A stretch of DNA of 64,000 nt from NCBI GenBank assembly GCA_023614405.1, contig CM042688.1, positions 382,031,331-382,095,330 on the forward strand, in the 5' to 3' direction. The position numbers and the translations under genes are program-made. Below the pieces are notes generated by a model. That model was not told where the DNA came from and did not search any database. It saw nothing but the letters and a program-made list of their open reading frames with translations. How positions within the stretch are numbered: position 1 is the first letter of the stretch; each line of letters opens with the position of its first letter. This document shows, one piece after another, positions 37,400-52,300 of this stretch. Source of the DNA: Avena insularis. Its lineage: Eukaryota; Streptophyta; Magnoliopsida; Poales; Poaceae.

Positions 37400-40300
37400 G
37401 ATCAACTAGATGTCATTGCAGCTGTGTTCTTTTCATAACCGACATGGATCCACTAGATTTCAGTGCATATGTGTTCTTTTCATAAACCACACGGATCCAC
37501 TAGGAGTAATTCGATGTGTGTTATATCATAAAACACATGGATCCACTAGATGTCATTGCATGTTTTTTCTTTTCCTAAACCACATGGATCCACAAGAATT
37601 CATTGCATGTGTGTTATTTTCATAAACCACATGGATCCACAAGATGTCATTGCATGTGTGCTCTTTTCCTAAACCACATGGATCCACTAGAGTCATTCTA
37701 TGTGTGTTGTTTTTATAAACCACATGGATCCACTAGATGTCATTGCATGTGTGTTCTTTTCATAAACCACATGGATCCACAAGATGTCATTGCATGTGTG
37801 TTATTTTCCTAAACCACATGGATACACTACACTCATTGCATATGTGTTATTTTTCTAAACCACATGGATCCACTAGATGTCATTGCATGTGTGTTCTTTT
37901 GCTATACCACATGGATCCACAAAATGTCATTGCATGTGTGTTCTTTTCCTAAACCACATGGCTCCACTAGAGTCATTCCATGTGTGTTCTTTTGATAAAC
38001 CACATGCATCCACTAGATGTCATTGCATGTTTGTTCTTTTCAGAAACCACATGGATCCACTAGATGTCATTGCATGTGTATTCTTTTCCTAAACCACATG
38101 GATCCACTAGATGTCATTGCATGTGTGTTATTTTCCTAAACCACATGGATCCACTAGAGTCATTCCATGTGTATTCTTTTCATAAACCACATGGATCCAC
38201 TAGATGACATTGCATGTGTTCTTTTAATAAACCACATGGTTACACTAGATATCATGCATGTATGTTCTTTTCCTAAGCCAGATGGATCCACTAGAGTTAT
38301 TCCATGTGAGTTCTTTGCATAAACCACATGGATCCACTAGATGTCATTGCAGTTGTGTTCTTTTCATAAACCACATGTATCCACTAGATTTCAGTGCATA
38401 TGTGTTCTTTTCATAAACCACATGGATCCACTAGGAGTCATTCTATGTGTGTTATATCATAAAACACATGGATCCACTAGATGTCATTGCATGTTTGTTC
38501 TTTTCCTAAACCACATGGATCCACTAGATTCATTCAACACGTGTTCGTTTCATAAACCACATGGATCCACTAGATGTCATTGCATGTGTGTTCTTTTCAC
38601 AAACCACATGGATCAACTAGATTTCATTGCATGTGTGTTATTTTCCTAAACCACATGCACTAGAGTCATTGTATGCGTTCTTTTACTAAACCACACACAT
38701 CCACTAGATGTCATTGCATGTGTGTTCTTTTTCTAAACCACATGGATCAACTAGATGTCATTGCATGGGTGTTCTTTTCATAAACCACATGGATCTACTA
38801 GATGTCATTGCATGTGTGTTCTTTTCCTAAACCATATGGATCCACTAGATGTCATTGCATGTGTGTTCTTTTCCTAAACCACATGGACCCGCTAGAGTCA
38901 TTCCATGTGTGTTCTTTTCATAAACCACATAGATCCACTAGATGTCATTGCATGTGTTCTTTTCATAAACCACTTGGTTCCCCTAGATGTCATGCATGTG
39001 TGTTCCTTTCCTAAACCACATGGATTCACTAGATGTCATTGCATGTGTGTTCTTTTCATAAACCACATGGATCCACTAGATTTCATTGCATGTGTGTTCT
39101 TTTCATAAACCACATGGATCCACTATATGTCATTGCATGTGTTTTCTATCATAAACCACATGGATCCACTAGATGTCATTGCATGTTTGTTCTTTTCCTA
39201 AAGCACATGGATCCACTAGATTCATTCAAAGTGTGTTCTTTTCATAAACCACATGGATCCACTAGATTTCATTGCATGTGTGTTCTTTTCACAAACCACA
39301 TGGATCAACTAGGTGCCATTGCATGTGTGTTATTTTCCTAAACCACATGGATCCACAAGAGTCATTCTATGTGTGTTGTTTTTATAAACCACATGGATCC
39401 ACTAGATGTCATTGCATGTGTGTTCTTTTCATAAACCACATGGTTGCACTATATGTCATCGCATGTGTGTTATTTTCCTAAACCACATGGATACACTAGA
39501 GTCATTGCATATGTGTTATTTTTCTAAACCACATGGATCCACTAGATGTCATTGGATGTGTGTTCTTTTGGTAAACCACATTGATCCACCAAATGTCATT
39601 GCATGTGTGTTATTTTCCTAAACCACATGGATCCACTAGAGTCATTCCATGTGTGTTCTTTTGATAAACCACATGCATCCACTAGATGTCATTGCATGTT
39701 TGTTCTTTTCAGACACCACATGGGTCCACTAGATGTCATTGCATGTGTATTCTTCTCCTAATACACATGGATCCACTAGATGTCATTGCATGTGTGTTAT
39801 TTTCCTAAACCACATGGATCCAGTAGAGTCATTCCATGTGTGTTCTTTTCATAAACCACATGGATCCACTAGATGACATTACATGTGTTCTTTTAATAAA
39901 CCACATGGTTCCACTAGATGTCATGCATGTATGTTCTTTTCCTAAACCATATGGATCCACTAGAGTTATTCCATGTGTGTTCTTTGCATAAACCACATGG
40001 ATCCACTAGATGTCATTGCAGCTGTGTTCTTTTCATAAACCACATGGATCCACTAGATTTCAGTGCATATGTGTTCTTTTCATAAACCACATGGATCCAC
40101 TAGGAGTCATTCTATGTGTGTTATATCATAAAACACATGGATCCACTAGATGTCATTGCATGTTTTTTCTTTTCCTAAACCACATGGATCCACTAGATTC
40201 ATTCAACATGTGTTCTTTTCATAAACCACATGGATCCACTAGATGTCATTGCATGTGTGTTCTTTTCACAAACCACATGGATCAACTAGATTTCATTGCA

Positions 40301-43300
40301 TGTGTGTTATTTTCCTAAGCCACATGGATCCACTAGAGTCATTGTATGCGTTCTTTTACTAAACCACACACATCCACTAGATGTCATTGCATGTGTGTTC
40401 TTTTTCTAAACCACATGGATCAACTAGATGTCATTGCATACGTGTTATTTTCATAAACCACATGGATCTACTAGATGTCATTGCATGTGTGTTCTTTTCC
40501 TAAACCATATGGATCCACTAGATGTCATTGCATGTGTGTTCTTTTCCTAAACCACATGGACCCGCCAGAGTAATTCCATGTGTGTTCTTTTCATAAACCA
40601 CATAGATCCACTAGATGTCATTGCATGTGTTCTTTTCATAAACCACTTGGTTCCCCTGGATGTCATGCATGTGTGTTCCTTTCCTAAACCACATGGATTC
40701 ACTAGATGTCATTGCATGTGTGTTCTTTTCATAAACCACATGGATCCACTAGATTTCATTGCATCTGTGTTCTTTTCATAAACCACATGGATCCACTATA
40801 TGTCATTGCATGTGTTTTCTATCATAAACCACATGGATCCACTAGATGTCATTGCATGTTTGTTCTTTTCCTAAACCACATGGATCCACTAGATTCATTC
40901 AAAGTGTGTTCTTTTCATAAACCACATGGATCCACTAGATGTCATTGCATGTGTGTTCTTTTCACAAACCACATGGATCAACTAGGTGCCATTGCATGTG
41001 TGTTATTTCCCTAAACCACATGGATCCACAAGAGTCATTCTATGTGTGTTGTTTTTATAAACCACATGGATCCACTAGATGTCATTGCATGTGTGTTCTT
41101 TTCATAAACCACATGGTTGCACTATATGTCATCACATGTGTGTTATTTTCCTAAACCACATGGATACACTAGAGTCATTGCATATGTGTTATTTTTCTAA
41201 ACCACATGGATCCACTAGATGTCATTGGATGTGTGTTCTTTTGGTAAACCACATTGATCCACCAAATGTCATTGCATGTGTGTTATTTTCCTAAACCACA
41301 TGGATCCACTAGAGTCATTCCATGTGTGTTCTTTTGATAAACCACATGCATCCACTAGATGTCATTGCATGTTTGTTCTTTTCAGACACCACATGGGTCC
41401 ACTAGATGTCATTGCATGTGTATTCTTCTCCTAATACACATGGATCCACTAGATGTCATTGCATGTGTGTTATTTTCCTAAACCACATGGATCCACTAGA
41501 GTCATTCCATGTGTGTTCTTTTCATAAACCACATGGATCCACTAGATGACATTGCATGTGTTCTTTTAATAAACCACATGGTTCCACTAGATGTCATGCA
41601 TGTATGTTCTTTTCCTAAACCAGATGGATCCACTAGAGTTATTCCATGTGTGTTCTTTGCATAAACCACATGGATCCACTAGATGTCATTGCAGCTGTGT
41701 TCTTTTCATAAACCACATGGATCCACTAGATTTGAGTGCATATGTGTTCTTTTCATAAACCACATGGATCCACTAGGAGTCATTCTATGTGTGTTATATC
41801 ACAAAACACATGGATCCACTAGATGTCATTGCATGTTTGTTCTTTTCCTAAACCACATGGATCCACTAGATTCATTCAACATGTGTTCTTTTCATAAACC
41901 ACATGGATCCACTAGATGTCATTGCATGTGTGTTCTTTTCATAAACCACATGGTTGCACTATATGTCATCGCATGTGTGTTATTTTCCTAAACCACATGG
42001 ATAAACTAGAGTCATTGCATATGTGTTATTTTTCTAAACCACATGGATCCACTAGATGTCATTGGATGTGTGTTCTTTTGGTAAACCACATTCATCCACC
42101 AAATGTCATTGCATGTGTGTTATTTTCCTAAACCACATGGATCCACTAGAGTCATTCCATGTGTGTTCTTTTGATAAACCACATGCATCCACTAGATGTC
42201 ATTGCATGTTTGTTCTTTTCAGACACCACATGGGTCCACTAGATGTCCTTGCATGTGTATTCTCCTACACATGGATCCACTAGATGTCATTGCATGTGTG
42301 TTATTTTCCTAAACCACATGGATCCACTAGAGTCATTCCATGTGTGTTCTTTTCATAAACCACATGGATCCACTAGACGACATTGCATGTGTTCTTTTAA
42401 TAAACCACATGGTTCCACTAGATGTCATGCATGCATGTTCTTTTCCTAAACCAGATGGATCCACTAGAGTTATTCCATGTGTGTTCTTTGCATAAACCAC
42501 ATGGATCCACTAGATGTCATTGCAGCTATGTTCTTTTCATAAACCACATGGATCCACTAGATTTCAGTGCATATGTGTTCTTTTCATAAACCACATGGAT
42601 CCACTAGGAGTCATTCTATGTGTGTTATATCACAAAACACATGTGTCCACTAGATGTCATTGCATGTTTGTTCTTTTCCTAAACCACATGGATCCACTAG
42701 ATTCATTCAACATGTGTTCTTTTCATAAACCACATGGATCCACTAGATGTCATTGCATGTGTGTTCTTTTCATAAACCACATGGTTGCACTATATGTCAT
42801 CGCATGTGTGTTATTTTCCTAAACCACATGGATAAACTAGAGTCATTGCATATGTGTTATTTTTCTAAACCACATGGATCCACTAGATGTCATTGGATGT
42901 GTGTTCTTTTGGTAAACCACATTCATCCACCAAATGTCATTGCATGTGTGTTATTTTCCTAAACCACATGGATCCACTAGAGTCATTCCATGTGTGTTCT
43001 TTTGATAAACCACATGCATCCACTAGATGTCATTGCATGTTTGTTCTTTTCAGACACCACATGGGTCCACTAGATGTCATTGCATGTGTATTCTTCTCCT
43101 AATACACATGGATCCACTAGATGTCATTGCATGTGTGTTATTTTCCTAAACCACATGGATCCACTAGAGTCATTCCATGTGTGTTCTTATCATAAACCAC
43201 ATAGATCCACTACGACATTGCATGTGTTCTTTTAATAAACCACATGGTTCCACTAGATGTCATGCATGTATGTTCTTTTCCTAAACCAGATGGATCCACT

Positions 43301-46300
43301 AGAGTTATTCCATGTGTGTTCTTTGCATAAACCACATGGATCCACTAGATGTCATTGCAGCTGTGTTCTTTTCATAAACCACATGGATCCACTAGATTTC
43401 AGTGCATATGTGTTCTTTTCATAAACCACATGGATCCACTAGGAGTCATTCTATGTGTGTTATATCATAAAACACATGGATCCACTAGATGTCATTGCAT
43501 GTTTGTTCTTTTCCTAAACCACATGGATCCACTAGATTCATTCAACATGTGTTCTTTTCATAAACCACATGGATCCACTAGATGTCATTGCATGTGTGTT
43601 CTTTTCACAAACCACATGGATCAACTAGATTTCATTGCATGTGTGTTATTTTCCTAAACCATATGGATCCACTAGAGTCATTGTATGCGTTCTTTTACTA
43701 AACCACACACATCCACTAGATGTCATTGCATGTGTGTTCTTTTTCTAAACCATATGGATCCACTAGATGTCATTGCATGTGTGTTCTTTTCCTAAACCAC
43801 ATGGACCCGCCAGAGTAATTCCATGTGTGTTCTTTTCATAAACCACATAGATCCACTAGATGTCATTGCATGTGTTCTTTTCATAAACCACTTGGTTCCC
43901 CTAGATGTCATGCATGTGTGTTCCTTTCCTAAACCACATGGATTCACTAGATGTCATTGCATGTGTGTTCTTTTCATAAACCACATGGATCCACTAGATT
44001 TCATTGCATGTGTGTTCTTTTCATAAACCACATGGATCCACTATATGTCATTGCATGTGTTTTCTATCATAAACCACATGGATCCACTAGATGTCATTGC
44101 ATGTTTGTTCTTTTCCTAAACCACATGGATCCACTAGATTCATTCAAAGTGTGTTCTTTTCATAAACCACATGGATCCACTAGATGTCATTGCATGTGTG
44201 TTCTTTTCACAAACCACATGGGTCAACTAGATGGCATTGCATGTGTTATTTTCCTAAACCACATGGATCCACAAGAGTCATTCTATGTGTGTTGTTTTTA
44301 TAAACCACATGGATCCACTAGATGTCATTGCATGTGTGTTCTTTTCATAAACCACATGGTTGCACTATATGTCATCACATGTGTGTTATTTTCCTAAACC
44401 ACATGGATACACTAGAGTCATTGCATATGTGTTTTTTTCTAAACCACATGGATCCACTAGATGTCATTGGATGTGTGTTCTTTTGGTAAACCACATTGAT
44501 CCACCAAATGTCATTGCATGTGTGTTATTTTCCTAAACCACATGGATCCACTAGAGTCATTCCATGTGTGTTCTTTGATAAACCACATGGATCCACTAGA
44601 TGTCATTGCATGTTTGTTCTTTTCAGACACCACATGGGTCCACTAGATGTCATTGCATGTGTATTCTTCTCCTAATACACATGGATCCACTAGATGTCAT
44701 TGCATGTGTGTTATTTTCCTAAACCACATGGATCCACTAGAGTCATTCCATGTGTGTTCTTTTCATAAACCACATGGATCCACTAGATGACATTGCATGT
44801 GTTCTTTAATAAACCACATGGTTCCACTAGATGTCATGCATGTATGTTCTTTTCCTAAACCAGATGGATCCACTAGAGTTATTCCATGTGTGTTCTTTTC
44901 ATAAACCACATGGATCCACTAGGAGTCATTCTATGTGTGTTATATCACAAAACACATGGATCCACTAGATGTCATTGCATGTTTGTTCTTTTCCTAAACC
45001 ACATGGATCCACTAGATTCATTCAACATGTGTTCTTTTCATAAACCACATGGATCCACTAGATGTCATTGCATGTGTGTTCTTTTCATAAACCACATGGT
45101 TGCACTATATGTCATCGCATGTGTGTTATTTTCCTAAACCACATGGATAAACTAGAGTCATTGCATATGTGTTATTTTTCTAAACCACATGGATCCACTA
45201 GATGTCATTGGATGTGTGTTCTTTTGGTAAACCACATTCATCCACCAAATGTCATTGCATGTGTGTTATTTTCCTAAACCACATGGATCCACTAGAGTCA
45301 TTCCATGTGTGTTCTTTTGATAAACCACACGCATCCACTAGATGTCATTGCATGTTTGTTCTTTTCAGACACCACATGGGTCCACTAGATGTCCTTGCAT
45401 GTGTATTCTTCTCCTAATACACATGGATCCACTAGCTGTCATTGCATGTGTGTTATTTTCCTAAACCACATGGATCCACTAGAGTCATTCCATGTGTGTT
45501 CTTTTCATAAACCACATGGATCCACTAGACGACATTGCATGTGTTCTTTTAATAAACCACATGGTTCCACTAGATGTCATGCATGCATGTTCTTTTCCTA
45601 AACCAGATGGATCCACTAGAGTTATTCCATGTGTGTTCTTTGCATAAACCACATGGATCCACTAGATGTCATTGCAGCTATGTTCTTTTCATAAACCACA
45701 TGGATCCACTAGATTTCAGTGCATATGTGTTCTTTTCATAAACCACATGGATCCACTAGGAGTCATTCTATGTGTGTTATATCACAAAACACATGTGTCC
45801 ACTAGATGTCATTGCATGTTTGTTCTTTTCCTAAACCACATGGATCCACTAGATTCATTCAACATGTGTTCTTTTCATAAACCACATGGATCCACTAGAT
45901 GTCATTGCATGTGTGTTCTTTTCATAAACCACATGGTTGCACTATATGTCATCGCATGTGTGTTATTTTCCTAAACCACATGGATAAACTAGAGTCATTG
46001 CATGTGTTATTTTTCTAAACCACATGGATCCACTAGATGTCATTGGATGTGTGTTCTTTTGGTAAACCACATTCATCCACCAAATGTCATTGCATGTGTG
46101 TTATTTTCCTAAACCACATGGATCCACTAGAGTCATTCCATGTGTGTTCTTTTGATAAACCACATGCATCCACTAGATGTCATTGCATGTTTGTTCTTTT
46201 CAGACACCACATGGGTCCACTAGATGTCATTGCATGTGTATTCTTCTCCTAATACACATGGATCCACTAGCTGTCATTGCATGTGTGTTATTTTCCTAAA

Positions 46301-49300
46301 CCACATGGATCCACTAGAGTCATTCCATGTGTGTTCTTTTCATAAACCACATGGATCCACTAGACGACATTGCATGTGTTCTTTTAATAAACCACATGGT
46401 TCCACTAGATGTCATGCATGTATGTTCTTTTCCTAAACCAGATGGATCCACTAGAGTTATTCCATGTGTGTTCTTTGCATAAACCACATGGATCCACTAG
46501 ATGTCATTGCAGCTGTGTTCTTTTCATAAACCACATGGATCCACTAGATTTCAGTGCATATGTGTTCTTTTCATAAACCACATGGATCCACTAGGAGTCA
46601 TTCTATGTGTGTTATATCATAAAACACATGGATCCACTAGATGTCATTGCATGTTTGTTCTTTTCCTAAACCACATGGATCCACTAGATTCATTCAACAT
46701 GTGTTCTTTTCATAAACCACATGGATCCACTAGATGTCATTGCATGTGTGTTCTTTTCACAAACCACATGGATCAACTAGATTTCATTGCATGTGTGTTA
46801 TTTTCCTAAACCATATGGATCCACTAGAGTCATTGTATGCGTTCTTTTACTAAACCACACACATCCACTAGATGTCATTGCATGTGTGTTCTTTTTCTAA
46901 ACCATATGGATCCACTAGATGTCATTGCATGTGTGTTCTTTTCCTAAACCACATGGACCCGCTAGAGTCATTCCATGTGTGTTCTTTTCATAAACCACAT
47001 AAATCCACTAGATGTCATTGCATGTGTTCTTTTCATAAACCACTTGGTTCCCTAGATGTCATGCATGTGTGTTCCTTTCCTAAACCACATGGATTCACTA
47101 GATGTCATTGCATGTGTTCTTTTCATAAACCACATGGATCCACTAGATTTCATTGCATGTGTGTTCTTTTCATAAACCACATGGATCCACTATATGTCAT
47201 TGCATGTGTTTTCTATCATAAACCACATGGATCCACTAGATGTCATTGCATGTTTGTTCTTTTCCTAAACCACATGGATCCACTAGATTCATTCAAAGTG
47301 TGTTCTTTTCATAAACCACATGGATCCACTAGATGTCATTGCATGTGTGTTCTTTTCACAAACCACATGGATCAACTAGGTGCCATTGCATGTGTGTTAT
47401 TTTCCTAAACCACATGGATCCACAAGAGTCATTCTCTGTGTGGTGTTTTATAAACCACATGGATCCACTAGATGTCATTGCATGTGTGTTCTTTTCATAA
47501 ACCACATGGTTGCACTATATGTCATCGCATGTGTGTTATTTTCCTAAACCACATGGATACACTAGAGTCATTGCATATGTGTTTTTTTTTCTAAACCACA
47601 TGGATCCACTAGATGTCATTGGATGTGTGTTCTTTTGGTAAACCACATTGATCCACCAAATGTCATTGCATGTGTGTTATTTTCCTAAACCACATGGATC
47701 CACTAGAGTCATTCCATGTGTGTTCTTTTGATAAACCACATGCATCCACTAGATGTCATTGCATGTTTGTTCTTTTCAGACACCACATGGGTCCACTAGA
47801 TGTCATTGCATGTGTATTCTTCTCCTAATACACATGGATCCACTAGATGTCATTGCATGTGTGTTATTTTCCTAAACCACATGGATCCACTAGAGTCATT
47901 CCATGTGTGTTCTTTTCATAAACCACATGGATCCACAAGATGACATTGCATGTGTTCTTTTAATAAACCACATGGTTCCACTAGATGTCATGCATGTATG
48001 TTCTTTTCCTAAACCAGATGGATCCACTAGAGTTATTCCATGTGTGTTCTTTTCATAAACCACATGGATCCACTAGGAGTCATTCTATGTGTGTTATATC
48101 ACAAAACACATGGATCCACTAGATGTCATTGCATGTTTGTTCTTTTCCTAAACCACATGGATCCACTAGATTCATTCAACATGTGTTCTTTTCATAAACC
48201 ACATGGATCCACTAGATGTCATTGCATGTGTGTTCTTTTCATAAACCACATGGTTGCACTATATGTCATCGCATGTGTGTTATTTTCCTAAACCACATGG
48301 ATAAACTAGAGTCATTGCATATGTGTTATTTTTCTAAACCACATGGATCCACTAGATGTCATTGGATGTGTGTTCTTTTGGTAAACCACATTCATCCACC
48401 AAATGTCATTGCATGTGTGTTATTTTCCTAAACCACATGGATCCACTAGAGTCATTCCATGTGTGTTCTTTTGATAAACCACATGCATCCACTAGATGTC
48501 ATTGCATGTTTGTTCTTTTCAGACACCACATGGGTCCACTAGATGTCATTGCATGTGTATTCTTCTCCTAATACACATGGATCCACTAGCTGTCATTGCA
48601 TGTGTGTTATTTTCCTAAACCACATGGATCCACTAGAGTCATTCCATGTGTGTTCTTTTCATAAACCACATGGATCCACTAGACGACATTGTATGTGTTC
48701 TTTTAATAAACCACATGGTTCCACTAGATGTCATGCATGTATGTTCTTTTCCTAAACCAGATGGATCCACTAGAGTTATTCCATGTGTGTTCTTTGCATA
48801 AACCACATGGATCCACTAGATGTCATTTCAGCTATGTTCTTTTCATAAACCACATGGATCCACTAGATTTCAGTGCATATGTGTTCTTTTCATAAACCAC
48901 ATGGATCCACTAGGAGTCATTCTATGTGTGTTATATCACAAAACACATGGATCCACTAGATGTCATTGCATGTTTGTTCTTTTCCTAAACCACATGGATC
49001 CACTAGATTCATTCAACATGTGTTCTTTTCATAAACCACATGGATCCACTAGATGTCATTGCATGTGTGTTCTTTTCATAAACCACATGGTTGCACTATA
49101 TGTCATCGCATGTGTGTTATTTTCCTAAACCACATGGATAAACTAGAGTCATTGCATATGTGTTATTTTTCTAAACCACATGGATCCACTAGATGTCATT
49201 GGATGTGTGTTCTTTTGGTAAACCACATTCATCCACCAAATGTCATTGCATGTGTGTTATTTTCCTAAACCACATGGATCCACTAGAGTCATTCCATGTG

Positions 49301-52300
49301 TGTTCTTTTGATAAACCACATGCATCCACTAGATGTCATTGCATGTTTGTTCTTTTCAGACACCACATGGGTCCACTAGATGTCATTGCATGTGTATTCT
49401 TCTCCTAATACACATGGATCCACTAGCTGTCATTGCATGTGTGTTATTTTCCTAAACCACATGGATCCACTAGAGTCATTCCATGTGTGTTCTTTTCATA
49501 AACCACATGGATCCACTAGACGACATTGCATGTGTTCTTTTAATAAACCACATGGTTCCACTAGATGTCATGCATGTATGTTCTTTTCCTAAACCAGATG
49601 GATCCACTAGAGTTATTCCATGTGTGTTCTTTGCATAAACCACATGGATCCACTAGATGTCATTGCAGCTGTGTTCTTTTCATAAACCACATGGATCCAC
49701 TAGATTTCAGTGCATATGTGTTCTTTTCATAAACCACATGGATCCACTAGGAGTCATTCTATGTGTGTTATATCATAAAACACATGGATCCACTAGATGT
49801 CATTGCATGTTTGTTCTTTTCCTAAACCACATGGATCCACTAGATTCATTCAACATGTGTTCTTTTCATAAACCACATGGATCCACTAGATGTCATTGCA
49901 TGTGTGTTCTTTTCACAAACCACATGGATCAACTAGATTTCATTGCATGTGTGTTATTTTCCTAAACCACATGGATCCACTAGAGTCATTGTATGCGTTC
50001 TTTTACTAAACCACACACATCCACTAGATGTCATTGCATGTGTGTTCTTTTTCTAAACCACATGGATCAACTAGATGTCATTGCATGCGTGTTCTTTTCA
50101 TAAACCACATGGATCTACTAGATGTCATTGCATGTGTGTTCTTTTCCTAAACCATATGGATCCACTAGATGTCATTGCATGTGTGTTCTTTTCCTAAACC
50201 ACATGGACCCGCTAGAGTCATTCCATGTGTGTTCTTTTCATAAACCACATAAATCCACTAGATGTCATTGCATGTGTTCTTTTCATAAACCACTTGGTTC
50301 CCCTAGATGTCATGCATGTGTGTTCCTTTCCTAAACCACATGGATTCACTAGATGTCATTGCATGTGTGTTCTTTTCATAAACCACATGGATCCACTAGA
50401 TTTCATTGCATGTGTGTTCTTTTCATAAACCACATGGATCCACTATATGTCATTGCATGTGTTTTCTATCATAAACCACATGGATCCACTAGATGTCATT
50501 GCATGTTTGTTCTTTTCCTAAACCACATGGATCCACTAGATTCATTCAAAGTGTGTTCTTTTCATAAACCACATGGATCCACTAGATGTCATTGCATGTG
50601 TGTTCTTTCACAAACCACATGGATCAACTAGGTGCCATTGCATGTGTGTTATTTTCCTAAACCACATGGATCCACAAGAGTCATTCTATGTGTGTTGTTT
50701 TTATAAACCACATGGATCCACTAGATGTCATTGCATGTGTGTTCTTTTCATAAACCACATGGTTGCACTATATGTCATCGCATGTGTGTTATTTTCCTAA
50801 ACCACATGGATACACTAGAGTCATTGCATATGTGTTTTTTTTTCTCAACCACATGGATCCACTAGATGTCATTGGATGTGTGTTCTTTTGGTAAACCACA
50901 TTGATCCACCAAATGTCATTGCATGTGTGTTATTTTCCTAAACCACATGGATCCACTAGAGTCATTCCATGTGTGTTCTTTTGATAAACCACATGCATCC
51001 ACTAGATGTCATTGCATGTTTGTTCTTTTCAGACACCACATGGGTCCACTAGATGTCATTGCATGTGTATTCTTCTCCTAATACACATGGATCCACTAGA
51101 TGTCATTGCATGTGTGTTATTTTCCTAAACCACATGGATCCACTAGAGTCATTCCATGTGTGTTCTTTTCATAAACCACATGGATCCACAAGATGACATT
51201 GCATGTGTTCTTTTAATAAACCACATGGTTCCACTAGATTTCATGCATGTATGTTCTTTTCCTAAACCAGATGGATCCACTAGAGTTATTCCATGTGTGT
51301 TCTTTGCATAAACCACATGGATCCACTAGATGTCATTGCATATGTTCTTTTAATAAACCACTTCGTTCCACTAGATGTCATGCATGTTTGTTCTTTTCCT
51401 AAACCACATGGATCCGCTAGAGTCATTCTATGTGTGTTATATCACAAAACACATGGATCCACTAGATGTCATTGCATGTTTGTTCTTTTCCTAAACCACA
51501 TGGATCCACTAGATTCATTCAACATGTGTTCTTTTCATAAACCACATGGATCCACTAGATGTCATTGCATGTGTGTTCTTTTCATAAACCACATGGTTGC
51601 ACTATATGTCATCGCATGTGTGTTATTTTCCTAAACCACATGGATAAACTAGAGTCATTGCATATGTGTTATTTTTCTAAACCACATGGATCCACTAGAT
51701 GTCATTGGATGTGTGTTCTTTTGGTAAACCACATTCATCCACCAAATGTCATTGCATGTGTGTTATTTTCCTAAACCACATGGATCCACTAGAGTCATTC
51801 CATGTGTGTTCTTTTGATAAACCACATGCATCCACTAGATGTCATTGCATGTTTGTTCTTTTCAGACACCACATGGGTCCACTAGATGTCATTGCATGTG
51901 TATTCTTCTCCTAATACACATGGATCCACTATCTGTCATTGCATGTGTGTTATTTTCCTAAACCACATGGATCCACTAGAGTCATTCCATGTGTGTTCTT
52001 TTCATAAACCACATGGATCCACTAGACGACATTGCATGTGTTCTTTTAATAAACCACATGGTTCCACTAGATGTCATGCATGTATGTTCTTTTCCTAAAC
52101 CAGATGGATCCACTAGAGTTATTCCATGTGTGTTCTTTGCATAAACCACATGGATCCACTAGATGTCATTGCAGCTGTGTTCTTTTCATAAACCACATGG
52201 ATCCACTAGATTTCAGTGCATATGTGTTCTTTTCATAAACCACATGGATCCACTAGGAGTCATTCTATGTGTGTTATATCATAAAACACATGGATCCACT